Positions 36,143 through 45,058 of a stretch of DNA of 64,000 nucleotides are shown here, piece after piece. The position numbers were made by a program, and so were the translations under genes. The notes beneath the pieces were generated by a model, which saw nothing but the letters and a program-made list of their open reading frames with translations, was not told the origin of the DNA and ran no database searches. The first letter of the stretch is position 1, and the number at the start of each line of letters is the position of its first letter. Source of the DNA: Gracilimonas sp965227785 (GTDB taxonomy: Bacteria > Bacteroidota > Rhodothermia > Balneolales > Balneolaceae); the NCBI RefSeq assembly GCF_965227785.1, contig NZ_OZ245785.1:1364001-1428000 (forward strand). The letters are read 5' to 3'.

Positions 36143-36646
36143 CTAACGGCCAAAATCATCTTCAAGGCGTACAATATCGTCTTCATCAGAAGGGTTTTCA
36201 GCATCCACATGCTGCCATATTTCAGCGATTATCCCCCAGTTTTTAAGCCCCACTAATCGATGTCGCTCCCCTCTTTCAAGGGTAATCAAGTCTCCTGATT
36301 TATATTCAAGTACTTCTCCCTGTTTATCCGTCATGCTGCGAACCACACCCACCGGTCCTTCCACCACATGCCACATTTCAGCCCGGCGGTGGTGATATTG
36401 CCACGAAAGCCTTTTCCCTGGCTCCACCACTAAAACTTTAGAGCTTAGTTTTCCTGAAATGTTAATTTCTGCCATTTCAACGTCATCATGGAAATAAGTG
36501 CCAATGAATTTTTTGGCTTGTGCTTCATCAATAACAAAAAAACCACCCCAAGGGCGGTCAAAGTCAATAGCTTTAATTTCAAACCCTCTTCTCTCCAACG
36601 TATTCTTAACATCATCGAATAGTTTTTCTTTCTCAGTCAGTCTCAT
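36143..36646 (-). CDS. Cupin protein, phosphomannose isomerase type II C-terminal-like
   Basis: 167 residues. It contains RPWGGFFVI, then a cupin core VLVVEPGKRLSWQYHHRRAEMWHVVEGP and LITLERGERHRLVGLKNWGIIAEIWQH. This matches the stand-alone cupin related to the isomerase domain of GMP/PMI enzymes. Metal-ligand histidines are in QYHHRRAEMWH and ERHRL. A role in mannose or nucleotide-sugar supply for the nearby polysaccharide genes is inferred. 13 bases separate it from the VWA gene. Confidence 0.8.
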   Translation of the reverse strand: MRLTEKEKLFDDVKNTLERRGFEIKAIDFDRPWGGFFVIDEAQAKKFIGTYFHDDVEMAEINISGKLSSKVLVVEPGKRLSWQYHHRRAEMWHVVEGPVGVVRSMTDKQGEVLEYKSGDLITLERGERHRLVGLKNWGIIAEIWQHVDAENPSDEDDIVRLEDDFGR

Positions 36647-36659
36647 TTCTTATAACTAA

Positions 36660-37685
36660 TTATTTCTCATTTGAAGCGGAGTAAGATGGAATCAATACAT
36701 AGGTACATAAAAATAATAATGCCAAAGCTCCCATCCATTGATACTGGTTTTTATAATCGGCGTATTCCTGACTGGCAAATTCCCCTTTTTCTAATTCATC
36801 CATCCGTGCCAAAAAAGAATCAATGCCATCATTTCCACGCTCTATGGAGTAATAGTCTCCGTTCCCTGTATTTGCGATACTTCTGAGCGTTTGGGGCTGA
36901 AGCTCGGTCGTAACCACCCTGCCATCATTATCCCTTTTATATCCAATTAACTCACCGGTTCCTTCCTCGTAAAGAGGAATGGTGGTTCCATCAGTGGTTC
37001 CAACACCAAGGGTATATACCGAAATATCTTCCTGAACCAGTGCATTCAAAGCTTCCTCATACGACTGACCGTGGTCTTCACCATCCGAAATAATAAGCAG
37101 CACCTTAGCTGCTTCCGTTGCATTTTCTTCCAGGGCATTAAAAGCCTGCAGTCCCGTTTCCATAGCCGACTTGAAATCAGTGGCTGAACTTGGCATTTGT
37201 TCGGTGTCTGCTATATCTAGAAAAAGCCGAAGTGCTGAATAATCGAGTGTCATCGGACTTTGCAGGTAAGCCTCGCCCGTAAATACAATCAAACCAACTC
37301 GATCGCCACGAAGTCTTTCAATTAGCCGGTTGATCTCAAATTTAGCTTTCTCCAATCGGCTGGGACGAACATCCTCCGCATTCATACTTGCCGAAAGGTC
37401 CAATGCCACCAACATATCAATTCCCTGCCGCTTCACTTCCCGGACTTCCGTTCCGATTTTAGGTCCGGCCAGCGCTGCAATTAAGAAGAACAACCCGGCC
37501 AGCATGGAAATATTCTTAAGCCGACTGCCCAGAGGCCAAAATCCTTTTCGGAGGCTAGAAAATAATTCGTCATTGAAATACTGCTTTTTCCAGATACGCA
37601 CCCTTCTGGATTGCCACCACATCAGTGTAAGGAGGGCAGGAATCAATACAAGCAGCCACAAAAATAAAGGTTGTTCCCAGATCAT
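36660..37685 (-). CDS. BatA/BatB-like von Willebrand factor A membrane protein
   Basis: 341 residues. Membrane helices are at about 7-24, 58-75 and 316-334. The VWA domain has a MIDAS motif D96-L-S98-A-S100. SGEDHGQSYEEAL (seen as ISDGEDHG) and LGVGTTDGTTIP follow as in Bat proteins. Bat (aerotolerance) proteins occur in Bacteroidota in multi-gene MoxR-VWA clusters; here only one gene is present, near the DUF4175 gene on the opposite strand. It leads the three-gene unit with the cupin and the HAD genes. Confidence 0.87.
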   Translation of the reverse strand: MIWEQPLFLWLLVLIPALLTLMWWQSRRVRIWKKQYFNDELFSSLRKGFWPLGSRLKNISMLAGLFFLIAALAGPKIGTEVREVKRQGIDMLVALDLSASMNAEDVRPSRLEKAKFEINRLIERLRGDRVGLIVFTGEAYLQSPMTLDYSALRLFLDIADTEQMPSSATDFKSAMETGLQAFNALEENATEAAKVLLIISDGEDHGQSYEEALNALVQEDISVYTLGVGTTDGTTIPLYEEGTGELIGYKRDNDGRVVTTELQPQTLRSIANTGNGDYYSIERGNDGIDSFLARMDELEKGEFASQEYADYKNQYQWMGALALLFLCTYVLIPSYSASNEK

Positions 37686-37778
37686 AGATTCAAACTTTTA
37701 GACGCTAAAGATAGAGATTTCAAAGCGTTTGTTGCAGTAATAAAATTATAAAAATATGAGGGTACACAGTATATTTTC

Positions 37779-37869
37779 TTTTGAACCATGATTTGTATGA
37801 TTAGCCGGATTTTCTTGATTTCCCCATTCATCCTGCCCATCCTTTAATCAAGTAAATCATGCTTCAAAA
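37779..37869. repeat. TTTTGAACC inverted-repeat element, copy B
   Basis: The left end TTTTGAACCATGATTTGTA and the reverse-complemented right end TTTTGAAGCATGATTTACT agree over the first 16 bases except one. The interior carries GCCGGATTTTCTTGATT and CATCCT words also seen in copies C and D. It sits in a 297-base gap. Confidence 0.75.
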
Positions 37870-37923
37870 CTCTAAAGCCATTATCTCCTTCTTATAAAAT
37901 CACATGACAAGTGTCTATAAAGG

Positions 37924-37962
37924 AGTCCTTTCCCCCTATAGAAGGGGAAAGACAGAAAGGGG
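37924..37962. repeat. GTCCTTTCCCC repeat, copy 2
   Basis: GTCCTTTCCCCCTATAGAAGG continues as GGAAAGACAGAAAGGGGT. CCTTTCCCC and AGGGGAAAG flank the centre and can pair. It is homologous to 35287-35324 and follows a TTTTGAACC element in the same order. Confidence 0.65.
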
Positions 37963-37982
37963 TCTGTAAGCTAAAGCCACCT

Positions 37983-39218
37983 TTACCCCTTCACCACCTC
38001 ACTCACAACCCCAACAACCTTTTCAATCTCCTCATCCTTCAGTTCAGGAAAAATAGGAATTGAAATGGCTTGTTTGCTGGCACAATGAGAAACCGGACAG
38101 TCTTGTGGCTGATACCCCAGATAGGCAAAGCATTCCTGCTCGTGTAGCGAAACCGGATAATATACCGAATGCCCGATAGTGTGTTCTGACAAGGTCTGAG
38201 CTATTTGATCACGCTTTTTTGACCGGATGGTATATTGATGATAAATATGCCGACCATTATTTTCTTCTGAACCGGTTGTTTCTTTTGGGATGATGATCTT
38301 ATTCGGATTGAGCGAACATTCACTACCGCCCATTTCCGTACAACTTTCTGAACAATCTCCCAATTCACCGACAACACCCGCCTGTTCAAAAAGCCGGTTA
38401 TATCGATGAGCAATTTCCCTTCTTCGTTCCGACCATGCATCCAAATATTTCAACTTTACCGAAAGTACAGCGGCCTGAATGGTATCCAGTCGGCTGTTGA
38501 TTCCGACCAGACTGTGGTGATACTTTGGCTTGGCTCCATGCAACCGAAGAATATCCAGCTTATCGGCTAATTTTTGATCTTTGACCGTAACTAAACCGGC
38601 ATCCCCAAAAGCCCCCAGGTTTTTACTGGGGAAAAAACTAAAACACCCAAAATCTCCAATGCTCCCTGCACGCCTGCCTCTATATTCAGCCCCGATAGCC
38701 TGCGCAGCATCTTCAACGACTGTCAGGTTATATTCTTTGGCGATATTCATAATCGGATCCATATCTGCCATTTGTCCGTAAAGATGAACAAGAATAATGG
38801 CCTTAATTCTTTCCCGCTCCGGATTCAGTTTTTTATACACCGGATGCACTCCTTCCATAAAGCTGCGTACCTGTTCCGGATCAAGGTTAAAGGAATCTTT
38901 TTCGATATCCAGGAAAACCGGGATACCCCCAATCCTTGAAATCGCGCCTGCCGTAGCGAAAAAGGTAAAAGGCGAGGTTAGTACATAATCTCCGGGGTGT
39001 AGGTCAATGGCCATCAGTGCCAGCAGCAAAGCATCCGAACCGGAAGCGCAGCCATAAGAGTAATTTGCCTGACAATAAGCCCCCACTTCTTTTTCAAATT
39101 CTTTTACCTCATCTCCCATAATGAAGTATTGGCTTTCCAGCACCTCATCAATAGCCGTTCGAATTTCATCTTTTATAGAATCATATTGACGATTCAGATC
39201 CAGTAATGGTATTGACAT
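37983..39218 (-). CDS. DegT/DnrJ/EryC1 PLP-dependent sugar aminotransferase, WbpE-like
   Basis: 411 residues. PLP-binding features: GCASGSDALLLAL (56-68), VEDAAQAIGAEYRG (168-181), and the PLP lysine K199 in FFPSKNLGAFGDAG. LLDLNRQYDSIKDEI is a WbpE/sugar aminotransferase-type start. Together with the oxidoreductase upstream and the WbpA-type dehydrogenase at 46258 it fits the route UDP-GlcNAc to a 3-amino-GlcNAc uronate. Residues about 286-323 form an unusual polar, Cys-containing insertion (C289, C293, C301) that makes it longer than the usual 360-390 residues. It is 6 bases from the upstream gene. Confidence 0.88.
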   Translation of the reverse strand: MSIPLLDLNRQYDSIKDEIRTAIDEVLESQYFIMGDEVKEFEKEVGAYCQANYSYGCASGSDALLLALMAIDLHPGDYVLTSPFTFFATAGAISRIGGIPVFLDIEKDSFNLDPEQVRSFMEGVHPVYKKLNPERERIKAIILVHLYGQMADMDPIMNIAKEYNLTVVEDAAQAIGAEYRGRRAGSIGDFGCFSFFPSKNLGAFGDAGLVTVKDQKLADKLDILRLHGAKPKYHHSLVGINSRLDTIQAAVLSVKLKYLDAWSERRREIAHRYNRLFEQAGVVGELGDCSESCTEMGGSECSLNPNKIIIPKETTGSEENNGRHIYHQYTIRSKKRDQIAQTLSEHTIGHSVYYPVSLHEQECFAYLGYQPQDCPVSHCASKQAISIPIFPELKDEEIEKVVGVVSEVVKG

Positions 39219-39224
39219 GGTATG

Positions 39225-40247
39225 TTATCCCTTAGCAGCTTTATAAATTTGTTCAATAATACTTACCACTTTCATTCCTTCAAAAGCATTAGCCGTGGCT
39301 TCGCTTTTACCATTCAACGTTTCCACCACGTTTTCAATAACATAATGATGATTTGCTGCACTTCCCTTAAACGGTCCATAATCGTTGGGGGGGTTGGTTT
39401 TGGCGAGCTCCGGCATTTCATAATCTTCAATGTGGCAATATTCCACCTCATTCATATACTGTCCTCCAACTTTAAAACTGCCCTTCGTGCCAATTACCGT
39501 GATGCTGCTTTCCATGTTTTTATCCCAGCAGGAAGTAGAATAGTTGATACTCCCCATCCCCCCTTTTACAAATTCAAATTGGGCAAAACCGGAGTCATCA
39601 AAGTCCTTTAGTTCAGGGTGGGTGAAGTTCTTCACAATGGATTTTGGCTGCTTGATATCTCCAAAAACCCAGTACATTAAATCCACGAAGTGACTGAATT
39701 GGGTAAATAAGGCTCCGCCGTCCAAATCTTTGGTTCCCCGCCAGCTACTGTCCCCGTAATACCTATCATCCCGATTCCAGTAGCAATTCACCTGAACCAT
39801 CAGCACATTGCCAATCCGTTTCTCATCAATCACCTTCTTCATCCAGGAAGATGGCGGGCTATACCTGTTTTGCTTAACCACAAACACCCTTTTTCCCGAT
39901 GCCTCCTGGGCCCCGATCACATCGAGGCAGCTTTCTTTTGATAAACCCATTGGTTTTTCAATCACCACATGGTAGCCGGCATTCAACAACTTAACAGCAT
40001 ATTTGGTATGATAGCCATTGGGGGTACTAATACAAACAACGTCACTCTTTTGGTTGTCTCTATTCAGGAAAGAATCCAGTAAATCATACTTATGTGCTTC
40101 AATTCCAAGATCAGAGGCACCCTCCATTTGACCAGAATCCGTATCGGTTATAGAAACCAGACGGCTGTGTTCATACTCATGGATAATTTTGGCATGACGT
40201 TTACCAATTCTCCCGAACCCTATAACTGAAAAGCTTATTTCTTTCAT
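39225..40247 (-). CDS. Gfo/Idh/MocA oxidoreductase, WbpB/WlbA-like sugar dehydrogenase
   Basis: 340 residues. The Rossmann motif VIGFGRIGKRHAKII is at the start, the catalytic-lysine motif VIEKPMGLS near 95-100, and a substrate region with WNRDDRYYGDSSWRGTKDLDGGALF, where SWRG..DLDGG..F..H is typical of WbpB/WlbA enzymes that oxidise C3 of UDP-GlcNAc uronate. It is followed directly by the WbpE-like aminotransferase, its expected partner. The acetyltransferase WbpD is not in this window. Confidence 0.88.
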   Translation of the reverse strand: MKEISFSVIGFGRIGKRHAKIIHEYEHSRLVSITDTDSGQMEGASDLGIEAHKYDLLDSFLNRDNQKSDVVCISTPNGYHTKYAVKLLNAGYHVVIEKPMGLSKESCLDVIGAQEASGKRVFVVKQNRYSPPSSWMKKVIDEKRIGNVLMVQVNCYWNRDDRYYGDSSWRGTKDLDGGALFTQFSHFVDLMYWVFGDIKQPKSIVKNFTHPELKDFDDSGFAQFEFVKGGMGSINYSTSCWDKNMESSITVIGTKGSFKVGGQYMNEVEYCHIEDYEMPELAKTNPPNDYGPFKGSAANHHYVIENVVETLNGKSEATANAFEGMKVVSIIEQIYKAAKG

Positions 40248-40320
40248 AAAATTATTTTGGAATTAATGCATTCGAAGTTAACGAAATTGTTGAATTCAAA
40301 CCATGGGGCAAAAACAAACA

Positions 40321-40372
40321 TCTGAACCATGATTAGTAGGATTAGCCGGATTTTCTTGATTATCCCGAATCA
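40321..40372. repeat. TTTTGAACC element, truncated copy C
   Basis: TCTGAACCATGATTAGTAGG and the following GCCGGATTTTCTTGATT match the left half of copy B. The right half is absent and another repeat begins at 40398. Confidence 0.65.
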
Positions 40373-40397
40373 TTATAGCCATCACCAATTAGTTCAG

Positions 40398-40426
40398 GAA
40401 GATTCTTCGCTACGCTCAGAATGACA
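40398..40426. repeat. GAAGATTCTTCG...CAGAATGACA element
   Basis: The sequence runs GAAGATTCTTCGCTACGC then TCAGAATGACA. It belongs to a family whose two ends read GAAGAATCT/GAAGATCCTTCG and GTCATTCTGA/GTCATCCTGA. Further members lie at about 43519-43575, 43663-43704, 45059-45117, 45878-45918, 45973-46005 and 46042-46073. Confidence 0.65.
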
Positions 40427-40506
40427 TAGTGGAGCAACTACCTTGCCGTCTTTGACGGCATTGATACATGTCTGCAAATACTGACAAATACATAATTACC
40501 GCACCA

Positions 40507-40626
40507 TTTTTAAACCAAGATTTGTAGGATTAGTAAGATTGCCTTGATTAGCTCCGTTCATCCTTTTCATCCTTTTCATCCTTTTCATCCTTTTCATCCT
40601 TAAATCAAGCAAATCATGGTTCAAAA
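40507..40626. repeat. TTTTGAACC element, copy D with internal tandem repeat
   Basis: The left end TTTTTAAACCAAGATTTGTA pairs imperfectly with the right end AAATCATGGTTCAAAA (40611-40626). Five exact tandem copies of TTCATCCTT occupy 40557-40601, extending the CATCCT words that occur once or twice in copy B. Confidence 0.75.
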
Positions 40627-40786
40627 CAAAAATATCTCTCCATCCTACTCAGCATTACCCCAAATCATTCAGCCTCCGCTTTATTTTATAGTCATTGATT
40701 TTGTTCTTTTTAATGTTACTCTTCTATTTAAAAAACCGTATTATTAAGGCTCTTAAACATTCCCCATATAAAGGACATTATATTAC

Positions 40787-43237
40787 ATGTTAAAGCGGTT
40801 AACTACACTCCTGTTTGTAGCTTTAATAACTATATCAGCACAGGCACAAAACTTCGGTATTGATTTTGAAAACATAAGAGTAGACGACTTAAGCAATCAG
40901 CAGGTCATGCAGCTCTACGAACGTATGCAAGACAGAGGGCTCACCATATCTGAAGTTGAGTCTTTGGCACTTGCACGAGGAATGAACCCATCCGAGGTAA
41001 GTAAGCTTCGATCCCGAATCAACAGTGTTCGTTCTTCCATGAGCGGGTTGAATCAAGAATCGGAAGCCTCCAATCAAGGGCGGCTAAGATCCGGAAACAC
41101 CTCCAGGAACTTAACAACCCGTACTCAGGGGTTAAGACCTGACACCCTCGATGTACTCTTGGATTCAACCGAAAGAGATACTTCTAACATATTTGGTTCG
41201 GATATCTTCTCCAGTCAAAGCATTACTTTTGAACCCTCACTAAACATCCCCACCCCAAAAAATTATACATTGGGACCCGGCGATGAGCTGTTTATTGATA
41301 TATGGGGAGCATCAGAAACCACCTATCAGCTGGTCATAAGCCCCGAAGGTTCCATTCAAATAAGCAATGTGGGGCCTATTGTAGTAAGCGGGCTCACGGT
41401 TGAAGAAGCCAAAGAGCGTTTAGTAAGCAAATTGTCCAATATCTATTCGGGTTTAAAAGGACCTGATAAAACTACCTATATGCAGGTGACACTTGGTAAT
41501 ATCCGCAGCATAAAAGTTAGCATTGTTGGAGAAGTAAAGGCACCGGGAACCTACACCCTTAGTTCGCTTTCTTCCGTTTTTAACGCCCTCTATGCAGCTG
41601 GTGGACCTAATAAAGGTGGAAGTTATCGCTCTATTAAAATCTTACGTGATGGCAAAGTTGAGCAAACTGTTGATTTATACCAGTTCCTGGTGTCTGGTGA
41701 TCTATCTGATAATATCATTCTCAAAGACCAAGACATCATTAAGGTGGAACCCTATGTAAACCGAATTACGGTAAAAGGGGAAACAAAGAATGTAGGATTG
41801 TTTGAAACTTTAGACGGAGAAACATTTAACGATCTGCTGGAATATGCGGGAGGCTTCAATCAGTTTGCCTACAAGAAAAGAGTGAAGTTGGAGCGAAAAA
41901 CCGACACGGAGAAAAAGATTGTTGACGTCGCCTATCCTGAAAATGGAAATACCGTACTTCGTTCTGGAGATATCATAACGGTTGGCAGAATCCTGGACCG
42001 TTATGAAAATAAGGTAACCATCAAAGGACCTGTATTCCGCCCCGGAGAGTATCAGTTGGAAGAAAATTCCACCCTAACCAAGCTTATTGAAAATGCGGAA
42101 GGTTTGATGGGCGATGCCTTTATGGAGCGTGCCGTTATTTACCGTACCCAGAAAGATTATAGTGTTGAAGCAATCCCGGTCAACCTCAATCACCTGATGA
42201 GTGATACTTCATCTGCTGAAATCAAACTTGTTAAAGACGATGTAGTTCAAATTTCATCCATATTTGATTTAAGAGAACTGAGAACGGTTAAGATTAGCGG
42301 TTCTGTTCTAAACCCGGATACCTACAAATACGTTGAAAACAGCTCTCTCAAGGATCTGATTTACCAAGCAAATGGCTTCAAAGAAGAAGCGGCTCCCTAT
42401 AATATTGAGATTGCCCGACGTATTCCTGATACCGGTTCCGGTGGAATGAACAACCAAATCGCTGAGATCATCACCGTAAATATTGAAAACGGTCTGGCCT
42501 ACGATGCTAAACTGGATGAAGTAGAATTGCAGCCTTTTGATCAGGTGTTCGTTCGAAAATCACCCTCTTATGAAGTTCAGCAAACCGTCCAGATAACCGG
42601 CGAGGTTCTATACCCAGGCGAATACACAATAAGTAGCCGAAACTTCCGGTTAAGTGACCTGATAAACAAAAGTGGCGGACCTACTGATTTTGCTTATGTT
42701 GAAGGAGCTTCTTTAACACGTACTTTTGGCAAGGAAATGGGCGAATTGTCAGTCAACCTGGAAGATTCGGTAACAAACCAGGAAGTTGAGTCCCTTTCAC
42801 AGGTAGGTATACAACTTCGGGAAGCTATTAACAACCCGAATTCTGAGTATGACCTTTTGTTACAACCGGGAGATGTGATTGAAATACCGAAGCGACTGCA
42901 GACGGTGCAAATCCGTGGTGAAGTGTTATACCCGATTAATGCCCGCTATGAAGATCGGCGTTCTTTCAGAAGCTATATAAGTGCCGCTGGTGGATTCACC
43001 GAACAGGCAAATACAAATAAAGCCTACATCGTGTATGCCAACGGAGAAGTGGACCGCACCAAGAAGTTCCTGTTCTTTAAATCATATCCTGAAGTGAAGC
43101 CGGGATCGGTGCTTATCATCCCACCTAAAGAGCAACGGGAACGACTCTCCCCACAAGAGCGGATAGCCATATTCTCTACCATCGTTTCCATGGCGGCCAT
43201 TGTTACTAATACCATATTCCAGATTCGCCGGAATTAA
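40787..43237 (+). CDS. Multi-SLBB polysaccharide export protein
   Basis: 816 residues with a signal peptide (SAQAQ). Residues about 25-90 are a helical domain also present in the partial paralogue at the left edge. A Poly_export domain (YTLGPGDELFIDIWGASET) spans about 160-225. Six SLBB-type modules start near 245, 327, 411, 501, 602 and 707, each with a GEV..PG.Y or similar motif followed by a GG-ending helix. A C-terminal hydrophobic helix (IAIFSTIVSMAAIVTNTIF) follows. Such long exporters form the outer-membrane and periplasmic channel for capsule. It is the only plus-strand export gene in this polysaccharide region. Confidence 0.92.
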   Translation: MLKRLTTLLFVALITISAQAQNFGIDFENIRVDDLSNQQVMQLYERMQDRGLTISEVESLALARGMNPSEVSKLRSRINSVRSSMSGLNQESEASNQGRLRSGNTSRNLTTRTQGLRPDTLDVLLDSTERDTSNIFGSDIFSSQSITFEPSLNIPTPKNYTLGPGDELFIDIWGASETTYQLVISPEGSIQISNVGPIVVSGLTVEEAKERLVSKLSNIYSGLKGPDKTTYMQVTLGNIRSIKVSIVGEVKAPGTYTLSSLSSVFNALYAAGGPNKGGSYRSIKILRDGKVEQTVDLYQFLVSGDLSDNIILKDQDIIKVEPYVNRITVKGETKNVGLFETLDGETFNDLLEYAGGFNQFAYKKRVKLERKTDTEKKIVDVAYPENGNTVLRSGDIITVGRILDRYENKVTIKGPVFRPGEYQLEENSTLTKLIENAEGLMGDAFMERAVIYRTQKDYSVEAIPVNLNHLMSDTSSAEIKLVKDDVVQISSIFDLRELRTVKISGSVLNPDTYKYVENSSLKDLIYQANGFKEEAAPYNIEIARRIPDTGSGGMNNQIAEIITVNIENGLAYDAKLDEVELQPFDQVFVRKSPSYEVQQTVQITGEVLYPGEYTISSRNFRLSDLINKSGGPTDFAYVEGASLTRTFGKEMGELSVNLEDSVTNQEVESLSQVGIQLREAINNPNSEYDLLLQPGDVIEIPKRLQTVQIRGEVLYPINARYEDRRSFRSYISAAGGFTEQANTNKAYIVYANGEVDRTKKFLFFKSYPEVKPGSVLIIPPKEQRERLSPQERIAIFSTIVSMAAIVTNTIFQIRRN

Positions 43238-43827
43238 AACTGCTTTACATTTATTCAGCGAAGGGCTGAACCCCTTCGCTTGTTTACTGAAGACCAGCTT
43301 CCAAGAATCAACTGCCAACCCGTCATCCCGTACAGAAGCGTAGCGGAGATATGGGATCTCATGAAACGACTTCTGGGTTTAACCAAGGAGATCGCGGGGC
43401 CAGGCCCGTGATGACATGCTTTCTTGGCCGTCATCCCGAGTACATACTTTGCCTGTATAAGATACGGTGCTTTACACGAGGGATCTCATAGTTTTACAAT
43501 TTATGCATCTCTTAATTTGAGATCCTTCGAGCCATATAAATACCATCATGCACTAATAGCCGCTCAGGATGACAACTTTTAGCCGTCGGTATCACGTGGC
43601 TAATGCCTGGATCTGATTTTTAAATATAGGACCTATCGTTCATGACCACCCGCAATCAAATTGAAGAGATTCTTCACTCCGCATGCGCTTCGTTCAGAAT
43701 GACAAGGGCGTCAATACCACTCTTATGCTGCTCCGCAGCAATGCCTTCCGGCATATAGGAAAGGAATGTGTCACCTATTTAAAGCACAGAAAACCTAACA
43801 CCTAACAACTTGCCACTAAAACCTCAA
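43238..43827. other. Repeat-filled intergenic module 1
   Basis: 590 bases without a credible gene. It opens with the hairpin at 43257-43280. Then come GTCATCCCG...GGGATCTC-type segments (43322-43360 and about 43430-43490), a GAGATCCTTCG...CTCAGGATGACA element (43519-43575), and GAAGAGATTCTTC...CAGAATGACA (43663-43704). It closes with CCTATTTAAAGC and AACACCTAACA words before the Ugd stop. The gap 45747-46257 starts and ends the same way. Confidence 0.7.
43257..43280. repeat. 9-bp palindrome AGCGAAGGG/CCCTTCGCT, copy 1
   Basis: AGCGAAGGG (43257-43265) and CCCTTCGCT (43272-43280) pair across the loop CTGAAC. An identical palindrome occurs at 45734-45757 and a diverged one near 47692-47711. It lies 19 bases after the exporter stop, so it might help termination, but there is no T-run. 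Confidence 0.75.
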
Positions 43828-45003
43828 TCAGTCTGTCCCAAACAAATCCCTTGTATATACCTTATCCTTCATATCCCTGATTTCATCCACCATACGATTG
43901 GCAACAATCACCTCGGAAATTCTCTTGAACTCATCCAGGTCTCGGATCACGCGGGAGTGATAAAACTCATCCTCCTCCAGATAAGGTTCATATACCACTA
44001 CCTCAATGCCCTTGGCTTTGATACGCTTCATAATTCCCTGAATGGCACTTTGGCGAAAATTATCCGAGCCCTGTTTCATCACCAACCGGTACACACCAAC
44101 AACTTTAGGGTCATTCTTCCAGATTTGGCGGGCCACAAAATCCTTTCGGGTTGAATTGGCATCCACAATGGCCCGTATCAGATTGTTGGGTACATCCTCA
44201 AAATTAGCCAGCAGTTGTTTGGTGTCTTTCGGGAGGCAATATCCTCCATATCCAAAAGAAGGATTATTATAATGGTCTCCAATTCGCGGATCCAAGCCAA
44301 CCCCTTCTATTACTTGGGCAGTACTGAGATCATGTGTTTCGCAATAGGAATCCAGCTCATTGAAATAAGCGACCCGCATGGCCAGGTAGGTATTGGAAAA
44401 CAACTTAATGGCTTCAGCCTCGGTATTATCAGTGAACAGAACCGGGATATCTTTCTTGTCTTTAGCAGCTCCTTCGATCAATAAATCTGCAAACACCTTA
44501 GCCCGGTCCGATTGCTCTCCAACCACCACTCGTGATGGGTATAAATTATCGTGAAGGGCTTTACCCTCCCTCAAAAATTCAGGAGAAAACATGATATTAT
44601 CTGTACCAAATTTCTCCTTGACCTCCTTAACATATCCCACCGGAATAGTCGACTTAATAACCATCACCGCTTCCGGGTTTATCTGCAGTACATCCTTAAT
44701 TACAGCCTCAACGGACTTGGTATTAAACTCATTGGTATCCGGGTCATAATCGGTTGGAGTCGCTATGATGACATATTCCGCATCGTGATATGCCTCACTT
44801 GTATTAAGTGTCGCTGTTAGCTTCAGGTATTCTTTTTCCGACAGAAATTTTTCTATTTCAGGATCTGTGATTGGTGACTTTCGATTATTAATGAGCTCTA
44901 CTTTTTCTTCAACAATATCCAATGCAACCACTTCATGGTTCTGTGATAACAAAACGGCAAGGGAAAGGCCCACATATCCGGTTCCGGCTACGGCAATTTT
45001 CAT
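43828..45003 (-). CDS. ugd: UDP-glucose 6-dehydrogenase
   Basis: 391 residues. The N-terminal Rossmann motif is VAGTGYVGLSLAVLLSQNH. IKSTIPVGYV and SPEFLREGKALHDNLYPSRVVVG are typical of short-form UDP-glucose dehydrogenases, and the catalytic Cys is in GYGGYCLPKDTKQL. The enzyme makes UDP-glucuronate for polysaccharide synthesis, NAD+-dependent and cytoplasmic. It is the first of two nucleotide-sugar dehydrogenases in this region; the sequence differs clearly from the WbpA type at 46258. It stands alone, with repeat-rich DNA on both sides. Confidence 0.93.
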   Translation of the reverse strand: MKIAVAGTGYVGLSLAVLLSQNHEVVALDIVEEKVELINNRKSPITDPEIEKFLSEKEYLKLTATLNTSEAYHDAEYVIIATPTDYDPDTNEFNTKSVEAVIKDVLQINPEAVMVIKSTIPVGYVKEVKEKFGTDNIMFSPEFLREGKALHDNLYPSRVVVGEQSDRAKVFADLLIEGAAKDKKDIPVLFTDNTEAEAIKLFSNTYLAMRVAYFNELDSYCETHDLSTAQVIEGVGLDPRIGDHYNNPSFGYGGYCLPKDTKQLLANFEDVPNNLIRAIVDANSTRKDFVARQIWKNDPKVVGVYRLVMKQGSDNFRQSAIQGIMKRIKAKGIEVVVYEPYLEEDEFYHSRVIRDLDEFKRISEVIVANRMVDEIRDMKDKVYTRDLFGTD

Positions 45004-45058
45004 ATATATAATTTTTTTAAAATTGATTTATAGTCAATCTAATCATTCAGCTTTAATT

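Larger units (their letters stand above)
40248..40786. other. Repeat-rich 539-base intergenic region
   Basis: A divergent gap with no credible gene. It holds a half TTTTGAACC element (40321-40372), a GAAGATTCTTCG...CAGAATGACA element (40398-40426), a 7-bp hairpin (TGCCGTC at 40444-40450 with GACGGCA at 40454-40460), a full TTTTGAACC-type element with five tandem 9-base units (40507-40626), and an AT-rich stretch before the exporter gene where promoters are expected. Confidence 0.75.

Noticed and set aside
40557..40601. CRISPR-like array
   Set aside because: The 9-base units are directly adjacent with no spacers, and no cas genes are present.
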